This document shows, piece after piece, positions 21,140 to 30,899 of a DNA stretch of 64,000 nucleotides (its first letter is position 1; every line of letters starts with the position of its first letter). The notes under the pieces are model-generated. The model ran no database searches. It saw only the letters and a list, made by a program, of their open reading frames with translations, and had not been told where the DNA came from. This DNA is from Pleurodeles waltl (lineage: Eukaryota > Chordata > Amphibia > Caudata > Salamandridae). The stretch spans positions 818,230,317 to 818,294,316 of the forward strand of contig NC_090445.1 in assembly GCF_031143425.1 (NCBI RefSeq). Direction: 5' to 3'. The position numbers and the translations under genes are program-made.

Positions 21140-21413
21140 CATCCCGCTCCTTTAACAAATATAACACATAGTGCATTGTTATATTCACAATACAAAATAC
21201 ACTGTAAATCTTTTCCAAAACTGTCTAGGAAAATGCATAACAAGATATTATTTCCCCATGAAAAAATCTTGATATTTTTTTTGGTTGTGCAACAGGTCTA
21301 CCACTGCGGGTAGATGTAGTTGGAGGTAGTTCAGTTTGTTCAGGTTGACCGCTGCAAGCATGCATTTAAAGAGACGGTAAAGCATACTGTACCTTCAGCA
21401 TGTTATAATAAAA

Positions 21414-22070
21414 AAAAATCAAGCTTATGCGTCAAGAATTTTCAATTCTATTAAGGACACGGAGGTAAGGAGTATGGTATCTCCTTCTTTACTGACCCAA
21501 ACACAGCAGCCAATTAAAACACAGAAAAAACATTAACTACATTTACCATGATGCCCAGTCTTGATATCACATGGTCCAATCACCTCCTGTGCCCTCTCGC
21601 CATAAATGCTTTGACCCCCAATGTCACTTCCTCTTTCTTTGTCCAAATCGGACAATTTTGAACTTCTGAAACGAAACTTCTTACATAGTCGAAGAGCCAA
21701 AGTTCCTCAAACTCATAAGTGTAACACAATCCGATCTTCACCGGAACCAAGTCTTTCAAACTGAACCGGATAACAGATCCGAATAACGATGTCCTCAAAG
21801 GAAAATATCGAAAACTTCAAGTATTCTTCTGATCAGAGCCTAGGAAAATAACATAATCAGAGGTAATATCATGTAATTTAGTATAACAAAGAAAAACTTT
21901 AAGTCCATACATATATCTCAGGGTGGGTAAAGATAACTTTGATATAGATCCAATATACTATGCAAACATTTTTACGCCAAACAGTATTGTTTTAATGGGA
22001 GGGATAATCCTCGCCTCTGTGTCCTTAATAGAATTGAAAATCCTTGACGCGTAAGCTAGAATTTTTTAAA
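21414..22070 (-). repeat. DIRS terminal structure: inverted repeat pair
   Basis: 21421-21490 and 21998-22070 are inverted copies of one another. Both contain TTTTCAATTCTATTAAGGAC or its complement, followed by a pyrimidine/purine GGAGG block. They lie just past the end of the tyrosine recombinase gene. DIRS elements carry inverted terminal repeats and an internal complementary region at this end, which is the natural explanation. The same TTAATAxxxGACAxxGAGG core recurs in the second DIRS element near 53740. Confidence 0.7.
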
Positions 22071-22106
22071 TTCTATTTCAGAACCGGAGGCTCCGATTAT
22101 GCTCGT

Positions 22107-23100
22107 TTAAAGCTGACTAATAACTACAGAAGCAACATCTACCACAGATTTATGATAACATTTGCAAAACGTAGATTCTGAAGACCAATCAGCCGCCTTC
22201 ATAATGTCCTCTAGACGGGAACCTAATGCATATGTTTTGGATGCCATAGCCCCTCTAACTGAATGGGCTCCAAATTGATTGATGTCTGTCCCAGCTTCAT
22301 TCATTAACCATTTAATCCATCGAGCTAATGTGGCTGTCGAGACTGGGTTAAAAGGTTTTTGTAAAGCTATGAGCAACTGACCAGTAGCATACTGTTGGAA
22401 TTCGTCTGTAACCACTTCATACTCCTTTAAATGTTGAACGACACAAAGTTTAGAATTATCTGAATACATTGGATATGTTACTGACCTGCAATTAGTTTCT
22501 GTCTGTCTGGTAATATTAAATGTAACCCCTTCAGGGGTGTAAATTCTACCAGCCAAGTCCAAGGCTTTGACATCCGATACACGCTTACATGAAATCAGGC
22601 ATAATAACATTGTCAATTTAGCTGAAATCTGTTTACGAGACAGATATCTATTGGATGGCCAGGAATCTAAAAATCTCAATATAATGTTCACATCCCACAA
22701 TACCGAATACCTGGTTTTGGGAGGATTAGATAAACGGATACCTCTAAGTAACTTACAGATAAGAGGATGTTCACCAACAGGTTTGCCCTCAATATGAACA
22801 TGACCAGCTGAAATGGCCAATCTAAAATTATTGATGGTTCTACAAGCTAAGCTTGAACCTGCCAAGTCTGCTAGAAAGTTAACTATCATTTCAACGCTTG
22901 ATTCTACGGGATTAATATCCTGTCCAACACACCAAGCATTCTATCTGCGCCATGCAGATGTGTATCTTTTATGAGTGCCTGATGCCCAAGCTTGCTTGAT
23001 GAAATCAGCAGACTGTTGTGAAATTCCTGGAGAATTCCATCTTGCCCTGAAACCCTCCAAGCCATCAATGTTAGTTTCTCTGAAATGATCATTGGATGTT
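22107..23100 (-). pseudogene. DIRS 1 tyrosine recombinase
   Basis: The main open frame is 22889-22107 (260 codons). Upstream sequence to about 23100 (HNSLLISSSKLGHQ, HGADRMLG) belongs to the N-terminal core-binding domain, separated by one stop near 22905. Catalytic-type residues are visible: Arg in CKRVSDVKALD, the His-x-x-Arg in AHSVRGAMASK, and the terminal Tyr in FCKCYHKSV. These fit the R...H-x-x-R...Y plan of tyrosine recombinases that integrate DIRS circles. Apart from the upstream stop the domain looks complete. Confidence 0.85.
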
Positions 23101-23710
23101 GATGGTTCTCTGGGTTCAAGAGAAGATCCGGACGTGGAGGAATGAGCAGAGGGGGAGCGCAAGCTAACTGTAGGGCAAGCGGGAACCAAGGTTGAACTCT
23201 CCAAAAAGGAGTCACTAATATGATCTCCGCTTTCTGACGACTTATCTGAGAGAGAACTCTGGAGCTCATTAGAAAAGGAGGGAAAGCATATCCCCGAAAC
23301 CTTGACCAATCCTAAAGGAAAGCATCCGTCGCCAATGCCAGAGGATCGGGGCGCCAGCTGAAGAACTTCGGAATCTGGGTATTGAGCCGAGAGGCAAATA
23401 GATCCACTTCGCATGGGCCCCACACCTTGATTATCTGTAGGAAAATTACCGGATCTACTTTCCAGTCGCTGGAATCTGTTAGATACCTGGAGTTCCAGTC
23501 TGCTATTGTGTTCTGATTGCCTGGGAGATATTCTGCAATGACAGTCAGACGATGACTGGGACAATAATGCCAGAACTCTTTGGCTATCTCCGCCAAGATT
23601 CTGGATTTCGTCCCCCCTAGTTTGTTGACGTACTTCACTGCAGAGATGTTGTCCATTCGCAACAAGATGCAGCAGTCCGTCTTCTGAGGAGAAAGGCTCC
23701 TTATGGCAAA
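22904..23710 (-). pseudogene. DIRS 1 RNase H domain and connector
   Basis: The frame at 23665-23312 starts RMDNISAVKYVNKLGGTKS and continues to AEYLPGNQNTIADWNSR and SWRPDPLALATDAF. These are the conserved blocks of the DIRS RNase H-like region. A TAG stop at about 23313 and a preceding TAA near 23711 interrupt what was one reading frame with the reverse transcriptase and the recombinase. Confidence 0.8.
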
Positions 23711-24795
23711 TTACCCTGCTAGGAGCTCTAGACAATTGATATGTAGAGTCTGTTCCCAAGTCGACCAGCGACCTCCGGTTACTATGAAGATTGCCTGAAT
23801 TGAAGAGGCCAGAAGGCCCACTATTCTGGCAATGTTTCTCAAAGATATCATCTGATTGGATAGAGTAGATCTCAATTCTCTCTTGATACTTCGAATTTTC
23901 TGAGATGGAAGAATCAGTTGGGAGCGGATAGAATCTATCACCTGGGAGGGTTTCAATAATGACTTCTGCACATTGATAAGGAAACCCAGATCCTGCAGAA
24001 TACTGATGGTCCATTCCAGATGAGACAAGAGAGTTTGAGGGTTCTGAGCCATCAACAAAATGTCATCCAGATAAATTATCAATCATACTCCCTTGGTTCT
24101 CAGCCATTCCATCACTGGCCTCAACAGTTTGTGAAGCACCAAGGGGCTGACGAGAGGCCGAATGGAAGCGTATTGAATTCTAGACAATGTCCATTCCATA
24201 GGAATTGTAGGATTCTCCTGTGAGGAGGGTAAATGGGGACCGAAAGATACGTATCCTTCAGGTCTAGATGGACCATCCAATCTCCCTCTAATAGGATATC
24301 TCGTAACATGTGGATTCCTTCCATCTTGAAATGTCTGTGTAATATCCAGTAAGTGAAATCCTTTAGATTCAATACTACATGATGACCTCCACCCTTTTTG
24401 TCTACGACAAATATGGGACTGAGGAATCCGGAAGGATGAGGAGACGAAAAACTCACTGCTTCTTTGTGTAATAAGGCCTGAACCTCTATGTCTATAAAGG
24501 TCTGATCTGCGAGGGAAAAAGACATTTGAGCTGGGTTTTTTTTTGTTGAATCGGGGTACCGATGAATTCTAGATGGAACCCTAATACTGTTTGAAGAATC
24601 CAGGGGTCTCCTGAAATCTTTTTCCAGAAACAAGCCCACTCTGCCCCCAAGACATACTTGAGAATATTGAATAATGTTCAACTGAATAACTGGATTCCTG
24701 GATCGCTCCCTGCTGGCCCCTGCGGGGTCCTCATCAATATCTGGAGCGGCCTCCTCTATTGCGAGTGGGATAGAAGGTGGTGTCCGCCTGGTCGG
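23711..24795 (-). pseudogene. DIRS 1 reverse transcriptase
   Basis: The N-terminal fingers and first catalytic Asp appear in HLDLKDTYLSVPI (frame ending 24121). LPFGLSSAPWCF follows, then YLDDILLMA (the Tyr-x-Asp-Asp box) in the frame at 24082-23711. Between them lie a one-base loss near 24131 and a TGA near 24090, likely a decayed CpG arginine codon. The gene is cut at 24795 by the LTR element; its upstream part resumes beyond 34050. Confidence 0.85.
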
Positions 24796-26244
24796 TGTGA
24801 GAAGGTAGCCTCTTTCTAGCCTTGTTACCCCCACTTTTGGCCTGTTTGTGAGTGTATGTCAGGGTGTTTGTCACTGTTTTCACTGTCTCACTGGGATCCT
24901 GATAGCCAGGCCTCAGTGCTCATAGTGAAAACACTATGGTTTCAGTATGTTTGTTATGTGTCACTGGGATCCTGCTGGTCAGGACCCCAGTGCTCATAGG
25001 TTTGTGGCCTATATGTAGGTGTCACTGGGACCCTGTCACACAGGGCCCCAGTGCTCATAGGTGTGCATGTATATGTTCCCTGTGTGGTGCCTAACTGTCT
25101 CACTGAGGCTCTGCTATCCAGAACCTCAGTGGTTATGCTCTCTCATTACTTTCAAATTGTCACTAACAGGCTAGTGACCAATTTTACCAATTTACATTGG
25201 CTTACTGGAACACCCTTATAATTCCCTAGTATATGGTACTGAGGAACCCAGGGTATTGGGGTTCCAGGAGATCCCTATGGGCTGCAGCATTTCTTTTGCC
25301 ACCCATAGGGAGCTCTGACAATTCTTACACAGGCCTGCCACTGCAGCCTGAGTGAAATAACGTCCACGTTATTTCACAGCCATTTTACACTGCACTTAAG
25401 TAACTTATAAGTCACCTATATGTCTAACCTTTACCTGGTAAAGGTTGGGTGCAAAGTTACTTAGTGTGAGGGCACCCTGGCACTAGCCAAGGTGCCCCCA
25501 CATTGTTCAGAGCCAATTCCCTGAACTTTGTGAGTGCGGGGACACCATTACACGCGTGCACTACATATAGGCCACTACCTATATGTAGCTTCACAATGGT
25601 AACTCCGAATATGGCCATGTAACATGTCTATGATCATGGAATTGCCCCCTCTATGCCATCCTGGCATTGTTGGTACAATTCCATGATCCCAGTGGTCTGT
25701 AGCACAGACCCTGGTACTGCCAAACTGCCCTTCCTGGGGTTTCACTGCAGCTGCTGCTGCTGCCAACCCCTCAGACAGGCATCTGGCCTCCTGGGGTCAA
25801 GCCAGGCTTGTCCCAGGATGGCAGAACAAAGAACTTCCTCTGAGAGAGGGTGTGACACCCTCTCCCTTTGGAAAATGGTGTGAAGGCAGGGGAGGAGTAG
25901 CCTCCCCCAGCCTCTGGAAATGCTTTGTTGGGCACAGAGGTGCCCAATTCTGCATAAGCCAGTCTACACCGGTTCAGGGACCCCTTAGCCCCTGCTCTGG
26001 CGCGAAACTGGACAAAGGAAAGGGGAGTGACCACTCCCCTGACCTGCACCTCCCCTGGGAGGTGTCCAGAGCTCCTCCAGTGTGCTCCAGACCTCTGCCA
26101 TCTTGGAAACAGAGGTGCTGCTGGCACACTGGACTGCTCTGAGTGGCCAGTGCCACCAGGTGACGTCAGAGACTCCTGCTGATAGGCTCCTTCAGGTGTT
26201 AGTAGCCTTTCCTCTCTCCTAGGTAGCCAAACCCTCTTTTCTGG

Positions 26245-26254
26245 CTATTTAGGG
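26245..26254 (+). promoter_or_regulatory. TATA-like box in 5' LTR
   Basis: CTATTTAGGG, about 1.45 kb into the LTR. A similar GTATTTAAGGG sits at about 1.2 kb in the related solo LTR (40974). The shared position relative to the CpG-rich leader suggests the U3/R boundary lies just downstream. This is inferred from comparison only. Confidence 0.3.
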
Positions 26255-27695
26255 TCTCTGTCTCTGGGGAAACTTTAGATAACGAATGCATGAGCTCAGC
26301 CGAGTTCCTCTGCATCTCCCTCTTCACCTTCTGATAAGGAATCGACCGCTGACCGCGCTGGAAGCCTGCAAACCTGCAACATAGTAGCAAAGACGACTAC
26401 TGCAACTCTGTAACGCTGATCCTGCCGCCTTCTCGACTGTTTTCCTGCTTGTGCATGCTGTGGGGGTAGTCTGCCTCCTCTCTGCACCAGAAGCTCCGAA
26501 GAAATCTCCCGTGGGTCGACGGAATCTTCCCCCTGCAACCGCAGGCACCAAAAAGCTGCATTTCCGGTCCCTTGGGTCTCCTCTCAGCACGACGAGCGAG
26601 GTCCCTCGAATCCAGCGACACCGTCCAAGTGACCCCCACAGTCCAGTGACTCTTCAGCCCAAGTTTGGTGGAGGTAAGTCCTTGCCTCACCTCGCTGGGC
26701 TGCATTGCTGGGAACCGCGACTTTGCAAGCTACTCCGGCCCCTGTGCACTTCCGGCGGAAATCCTCCGTGCACAGCCAAGCCTGGGTCCACGGCACTCTA
26801 ACCTGCATTGCACGACTTTCTAAGTTGGTCTCCGGCGACGTGGGACTCCTTTGTGCAACTTCGGCAAGCACCGTTTCACGCATCCTCGTAGTGCCTGTTT
26901 CTGGCACTTCTCCGGGTGCTACCTGCTTCAGTGAGGGCTCTTTGTCTTGCTCGACGTCCCCTCTCTCTGCAGGTCTAATTTGCGACCTTCTGGTCCCTCC
27001 TGGGCCCCAGCAGCGTCCAAAAACGCCAAACGCACGATTTGCGTGTAGCAAGGCTTGTTGGCGTCCATCCGGCGGGAAAACACTTCTGCACGACTCTCCA
27101 AGGCGTGGGGGATCCATCCTCCAAAGGGGAAGTCTCTAGCCCTTGTCGTTCCTGCAGTATTCACAGTTCTTCAGCCTAGTAAGAGCTTCTTTGCACCAAC
27201 CGCTGGCATTTCTTGGGCATCTGCCCATCTCCGAGCTGCTTGTGACTTTTGGACTTGGTCCCCTTGTTCCACAGGTACCCTCAGACAGGAATCCATCGTT
27301 GTTGCATTGCTGATTTGTGTTTTCCTTGCATTCTCCCTGTAACACGACTATTTTGTCCTTAGGGGAACTTTAGTGCACTTTGCACTCACTTTTCAGGGTC
27401 TTGGGGAGGGTTATCTTTCTAACTCTCACTATTTTCTAATAGTCCCAGCGACCCTCTACAAGGTCACATAGGTTTGGGGTCCATTCGTGGTTCGCATTCC
27501 ACTTCTGGAGTATATGGTTTGTGTTGCCCCTATCCCTATGTTTCCCCATTGCATCCTATTGTAACTATACATTGTTTGCACTGTTTTCTAAGACTATACT
27601 GCATATTTTTGCTATTGTGTATATATATCTTGTGTATATTTCCTATCCTCTCACTGAGGGTACACTCTAAGATACTTTGGCATATTGCCATAAAA

Positions 27696-27701
27696 AATAA
27701 A
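27696..27701 (+). terminator. Polyadenylation signal in 5' LTR
   Basis: AATAAA followed about 30 bp later by GTGTATTGTGTTTTC, a GT-rich downstream element. The identical signal in the 3' LTR is at 33800-33805, where it would end the element transcript. Confidence 0.6.
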
Positions 27702-27941
27702 GTACCTTTATTTTTAGTATAACTGTGTATTGTGTTTTCTTATGATATTGTGCATATGACACTAAGTGGTACTGTAGTAGCTTCACACGTCTCCTAGTTC
27801 AGCCTAAGCTGCTCTGCTAAGCTACCATTATCTATCAGCCTAAGCTGCTAGACACCCTATACACTAATAAGGGATAACTGGGCCTGGTGCAAGGTGCAAG
27901 TACCCCTTGGTACTCACTACAAGCCAGTCCAGCCTCCTACA

Positions 27942-27975
27942 TTGGTTGTGCAGTGGTGGGATAAGTGCTTGAGAC
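27942..27975 (+). promoter_or_regulatory. Presumed primer-binding region
   Basis: TTGGTTGTGCAGTGGTGGG directly follows the LTR end. The older relative has TTGGGGATCAGCGGTGCGG at the same place (5177). The position fits a tRNA primer site, but I could not match a specific tRNA 3' end. Confidence 0.4.
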
Positions 27976-28210
27976 TACTTACCACTCTTGTCATTGTACT
28001 TTTCATAAGAGAAAAATATACAAAACAAGGTCAGTGTATATACACATAGCCAAAAAGTTTTGCATTTCCTCTTTTCACTCTTTTCTAAGTGCTGAAAAGT
28101 ACTTCTAAACTTTCAAAAAGTTCCTAAAAGTTTAAAAAGTTTTTTCTGTCTTTCCAAAAAGTTCTGAAAACTTTTTTCTCTTTTTCTATCACTTTAACTC
28201 TCTCTAAAAA

Positions 28211-30868
28211 ATGTCTGGCACAGGAAAAAATGTTGAACTGTCCAAACTTGCATATGATCACCTTAGCTGGAAAGGAGCAAGGAGTCTCTGCATAGAGAGA
28301 GGTTTGAGTGTAGGGAAGAATCCTTCCTTAGAACTGTTAATTAATATGCTTAGAGTACAGGATAAGGCCATAAGTGCCCAATCTGTAGAAAAAGTAGCTA
28401 ATGGTTCTCAATCTGATCCAGGGACTCCCCCAGGAAAAGGTTCAGGAAAGAAACTTCTCAGCCTGCCCATTACTAGACAGTCTAGCATAGTTGGTACAGA
28501 GGTTGAATCACACCATACTGATGGTGTGCTCTCACATTATGCTGGTAGCCAAGCTGTTAGGGTGCCCTCTGTAAGGGACAGGTCTCCTTCTGTTCATTCC
28601 CATCATACCTCTGTATCTAGAAATGTCCCTCCCACCCACCCTGATGACAGATTGTTAGAAAGGGAGCTCAATAGATTGAGAGTGGAACAAACCAGACTGA
28701 AGCTCAAGAAGCAACAGCTGGATTTGGATAGACAGTCTTTAGAAATAGAGAGGGAAAGACAGAAGTTGGGTTTAGATACCCATGGTGGCAGCAGCAGTAT
28801 TCCCCATAGTCATCCTGCAAAAGAGCATGATTCCAGGAATCTGCACAAGATAGTTCCCCCTTATAAGGAGGGGGATGACATTAACAAGTGGTTTGCTGCA
28901 CTTGAGAGGGCCTGTGTTGTACAGGATGTCCCTCAAAGGCAGTGGGCTGCTATCCTATGGCTATCATTTAGTGAAAAAGGTAGGGATAGGCTCCTTACTG
29001 TGAAAGAAAGTGATGCCAATAATTTTACAGTTCTTAAGAATGCACTCCTGGATGGTTATGGCTTAACCACTGAACAGTACAGGATAAAGTTCAGAGAGAC
29101 CAAAAAGGAGTCTTCACAAGACTGGGTTGATTTTATTGACCATTCAGTGAAGGCCTTGGAGGGGTGGTTACATGGCAGTAAAGTTACTGATTATGAAAGC
29201 CTGTATAACACAATCCTGAGAGAGCATATACTTAATAATTGTGTGTCTGATTTGTTGCACCAGTACCTGGTAGACTCTGATCTGACCTCTCCCCAAGAAT
29301 TGGGAAAGAAGGCAGACAAATGGGTCAGAACAAGGGTGAACAGAAGAGTTCATACAGGGGGTGACAAAGATGGCAATAAGAAGAAAGATGGTGAAAAATC
29401 TCAAGATAAGCATGGGGATAAGGGTAAAACCAAAGATCCCACTTCAAATCTTAAACACTCTTCAGAGGGTGGGGATAAAACAAATTCTTCCTCTTCTTCC
29501 CAACCTGCACACATTAAAAAGCCTTGGTGCTTTGTGTGTAAAAATAGAGGCCATAGGCCAGGGGATAAGTCCTGTCCAGGTAAACCCCCTGAGCCTACCA
29601 CCACTAATACATCAAGCTCTAGTGCCCCTAGCAGTAGTGGTACTAGTGGTGGGTCTGCTGGCAACAGTCAAGCAAAGGGTGTAGTTGGGTTCACTTATGG
29701 GTCCATAGTGGAAACTGATGTCATCAGTCCCAAGACAGTTTCTGTCACACCTAGTGGCATTGGCCTTGCCACACTGGCTGCTTGTCCCCTTACAATGGAT
29801 AAGTACAGGCAGACAGTTTCAATAAATGGTGTTGAGGCCTTGGCCTACAGGGACACAGGTGCCAGTTTCACTTTGGTGACTGACAACCTAGTGCACCCTG
29901 ATCAACACATCATTGGACAACAGTATAAGATTATTGATGTCCATAACTCCACTAAGTTTCTTCCCTTAGCTATAATTCAGTTTAGTTGGGGTGGAGTTAC
30001 TGGCCCTAAGCAGGTGGTGGTATCACCTAGCTTACCTGTAGACTGTCTCTTAGGTAATGACCTAGAGACCTCAGGTTGGGCTGATGTAGAGTTTTATGCC
30101 CATGCAGCCATGCTGGGCATCCCTGAGGAATTGTTCCCTCTCATTTCAAGTGAAATGAAAAAGCAAAGGAGAGAAGGCCTGAAAACTCAGGATCCCTCTC
30201 CATCAACAGGTAAAAAGGGTATCACAGTATCCCCTAACCACCCTACCATTCAGGATACCATTCCTGTGGTGGGAGAAACCTCTCCTGGGGTGGCACCTGT
30301 TCCAAGGGAATCATCAGCTAGCAAAGCTGGACTCCCTGAGGTGGAAGTACCTCTCTGTGGGATAACTAACATTGGTGAGAAAAAGAGCACCATTTTAGTT
30401 AACATGGAGCATCCCTCCAACCCTCCCAGAGAAACTTTAGTGCAGAAACCCTGTACTGCCTCACAACACTTAGGACAGCATCCCTGCCCTAGTGTGGAGC
30501 TCATAGGACAGCATCCATGCCCTGCTCCAACTCAAGAGAAACAGCATCCCTGTTCTCTCTTCCAGCCAAATGGACAAAGTTTTTGCCCAGCTATGGCTTT
30601 ACTGAGACAGCATCCCTGTCTGGCATTTCCATCATTACAAATAGGTTCAGTGGATAATTCCCACTGCTCTAAACTAAAACTTACTGATAGAAACTCTGAA
30701 AATACATCTTCACATTGTTGGTTAGCTAAAAAACTTCAAACAGGGTGGTTTACATCCCCACAGGGAAGTAACCATATAGTGGATGATAAAGGGAGTAACC
30801 AGTCTATTGCAGAGCTACTCTCTACTTATCACCACTTAGACAATAAAGTCTCAACTGGCCAAGGTTAG
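28211..30868 (+). CDS. Gag-protease polyprotein of the young LTR element (885 aa)
   Basis: A single intact frame starting at the first ATG after a 270-bp leader. In order: an N-terminal domain (MSGTGKNVELSK); a strongly charged coiled coil at about residues 148-190 (LERELNRLRVEQTRLKLKKQ); and a capsid-like helical domain at about 215-385 (DDINKWFAALERACV, then LYNTILREHILNNCVSDL and KKADKWVRTR), which resembles the Gypsy Gag/SCAN fold. A Lys/Ser-rich linker and a zinc knuckle at about 440-455 (CFVCKNRGHRPGDKSC, spacing CX2CX4HX6C) follow. A retropepsin domain has Asp-Thr-Gly at about 548 (YRDTGAS) and a downstream PVDCLLGNDLE block. The tail of about 240 residues contains repeated QHPC motifs (about 755-806) and stops. 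No polymerase follows. Confidence 0.92.
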   Translation: MSGTGKNVELSKLAYDHLSWKGARSLCIERGLSVGKNPSLELLINMLRVQDKAISAQSVEKVANGSQSDPGTPPGKGSGKKLLSLPITRQSSIVGTEVESHHTDGVLSHYAGSQAVRVPSVRDRSPSVHSHHTSVSRNVPPTHPDDRLLERELNRLRVEQTRLKLKKQQLDLDRQSLEIERERQKLGLDTHGGSSSIPHSHPAKEHDSRNLHKIVPPYKEGDDINKWFAALERACVVQDVPQRQWAAILWLSFSEKGRDRLLTVKESDANNFTVLKNALLDGYGLTTEQYRIKFRETKKESSQDWVDFIDHSVKALEGWLHGSKVTDYESLYNTILREHILNNCVSDLLHQYLVDSDLTSPQELGKKADKWVRTRVNRRVHTGGDKDGNKKKDGEKSQDKHGDKGKTKDPTSNLKHSSEGGDKTNSSSSSQPAHIKKPWCFVCKNRGHRPGDKSCPGKPPEPTTTNTSSSSAPSSSGTSGGSAGNSQAKGVVGFTYGSIVETDVISPKTVSVTPSGIGLATLAACPLTMDKYRQTVSINGVEALAYRDTGASFTLVTDNLVHPDQHIIGQQYKIIDVHNSTKFLPLAIIQFSWGGVTGPKQVVVSPSLPVDCLLGNDLETSGWADVEFYAHAAMLGIPEELFPLISSEMKKQRREGLKTQDPSPSTGKKGITVSPNHPTIQDTIPVVGETSPGVAPVPRESSASKAGLPEVEVPLCGITNIGEKKSTILVNMEHPSNPPRETLVQKPCTASQHLGQHPCPSVELIGQHPCPAPTQEKQHPCSLFQPNGQSFCPAMALLRQHPCLAFPSLQIGSVDNSHCSKLKLTDRNSENTSSHCWLAKKLQTGWFTSPQGSNHIVDDKGSNQSIAELLSTYHHLDNKVSTGQG

Positions 30869-30883
30869 CCTTATTGTCCTTCG

Positions 30884-30899
30884 TTTGGGGGGGGGGTTG
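30884..30899 (+). promoter_or_regulatory. Polypurine tract-like run before 3' LTR
   Basis: A run of about ten or more G (TTTGGGGGGGGGG) ends two or three bases before the TGTGAGAAGG start of the 3' LTR at 30900. This is where plus-strand priming by a polypurine tract is expected. Confidence 0.6.

Larger units (their letters stand above)
24796..27941 (+). repeat. 5' LTR of the Gag-protease element
   Basis: 3146 bp, TG...CA ends. The first 350 bp hold four related hairpin-like units around CACTGGGATCCTG...CCCAGTGCTCATA (24887-25140). The central part (about 26300-27330) is GC- and CpG-rich. An AATAAA at 27696 is followed by GT-rich sequence. Open frames within it occur in facing pairs on both strands and are not convincing genes. 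Confidence 0.93.

Noticed and set aside
26584..27139. Facing open frames of 144-177 codons inside the long LTRs (also 32688-33243)
   Set aside because: GC-rich, stop-poor LTR sequence gives open frames on both strands at once. No recognisable motif, and both LTR copies are too alike to show selection.
27942..27975. Assignment of a specific primer tRNA
   Set aside because: The sequence after the LTR could not be matched confidently to a tRNA 3' end by eye.
29168..29664. Minus-strand frames under the Gag-protease gene
   Set aside because: They are shadows of the plus-strand coding sequence.
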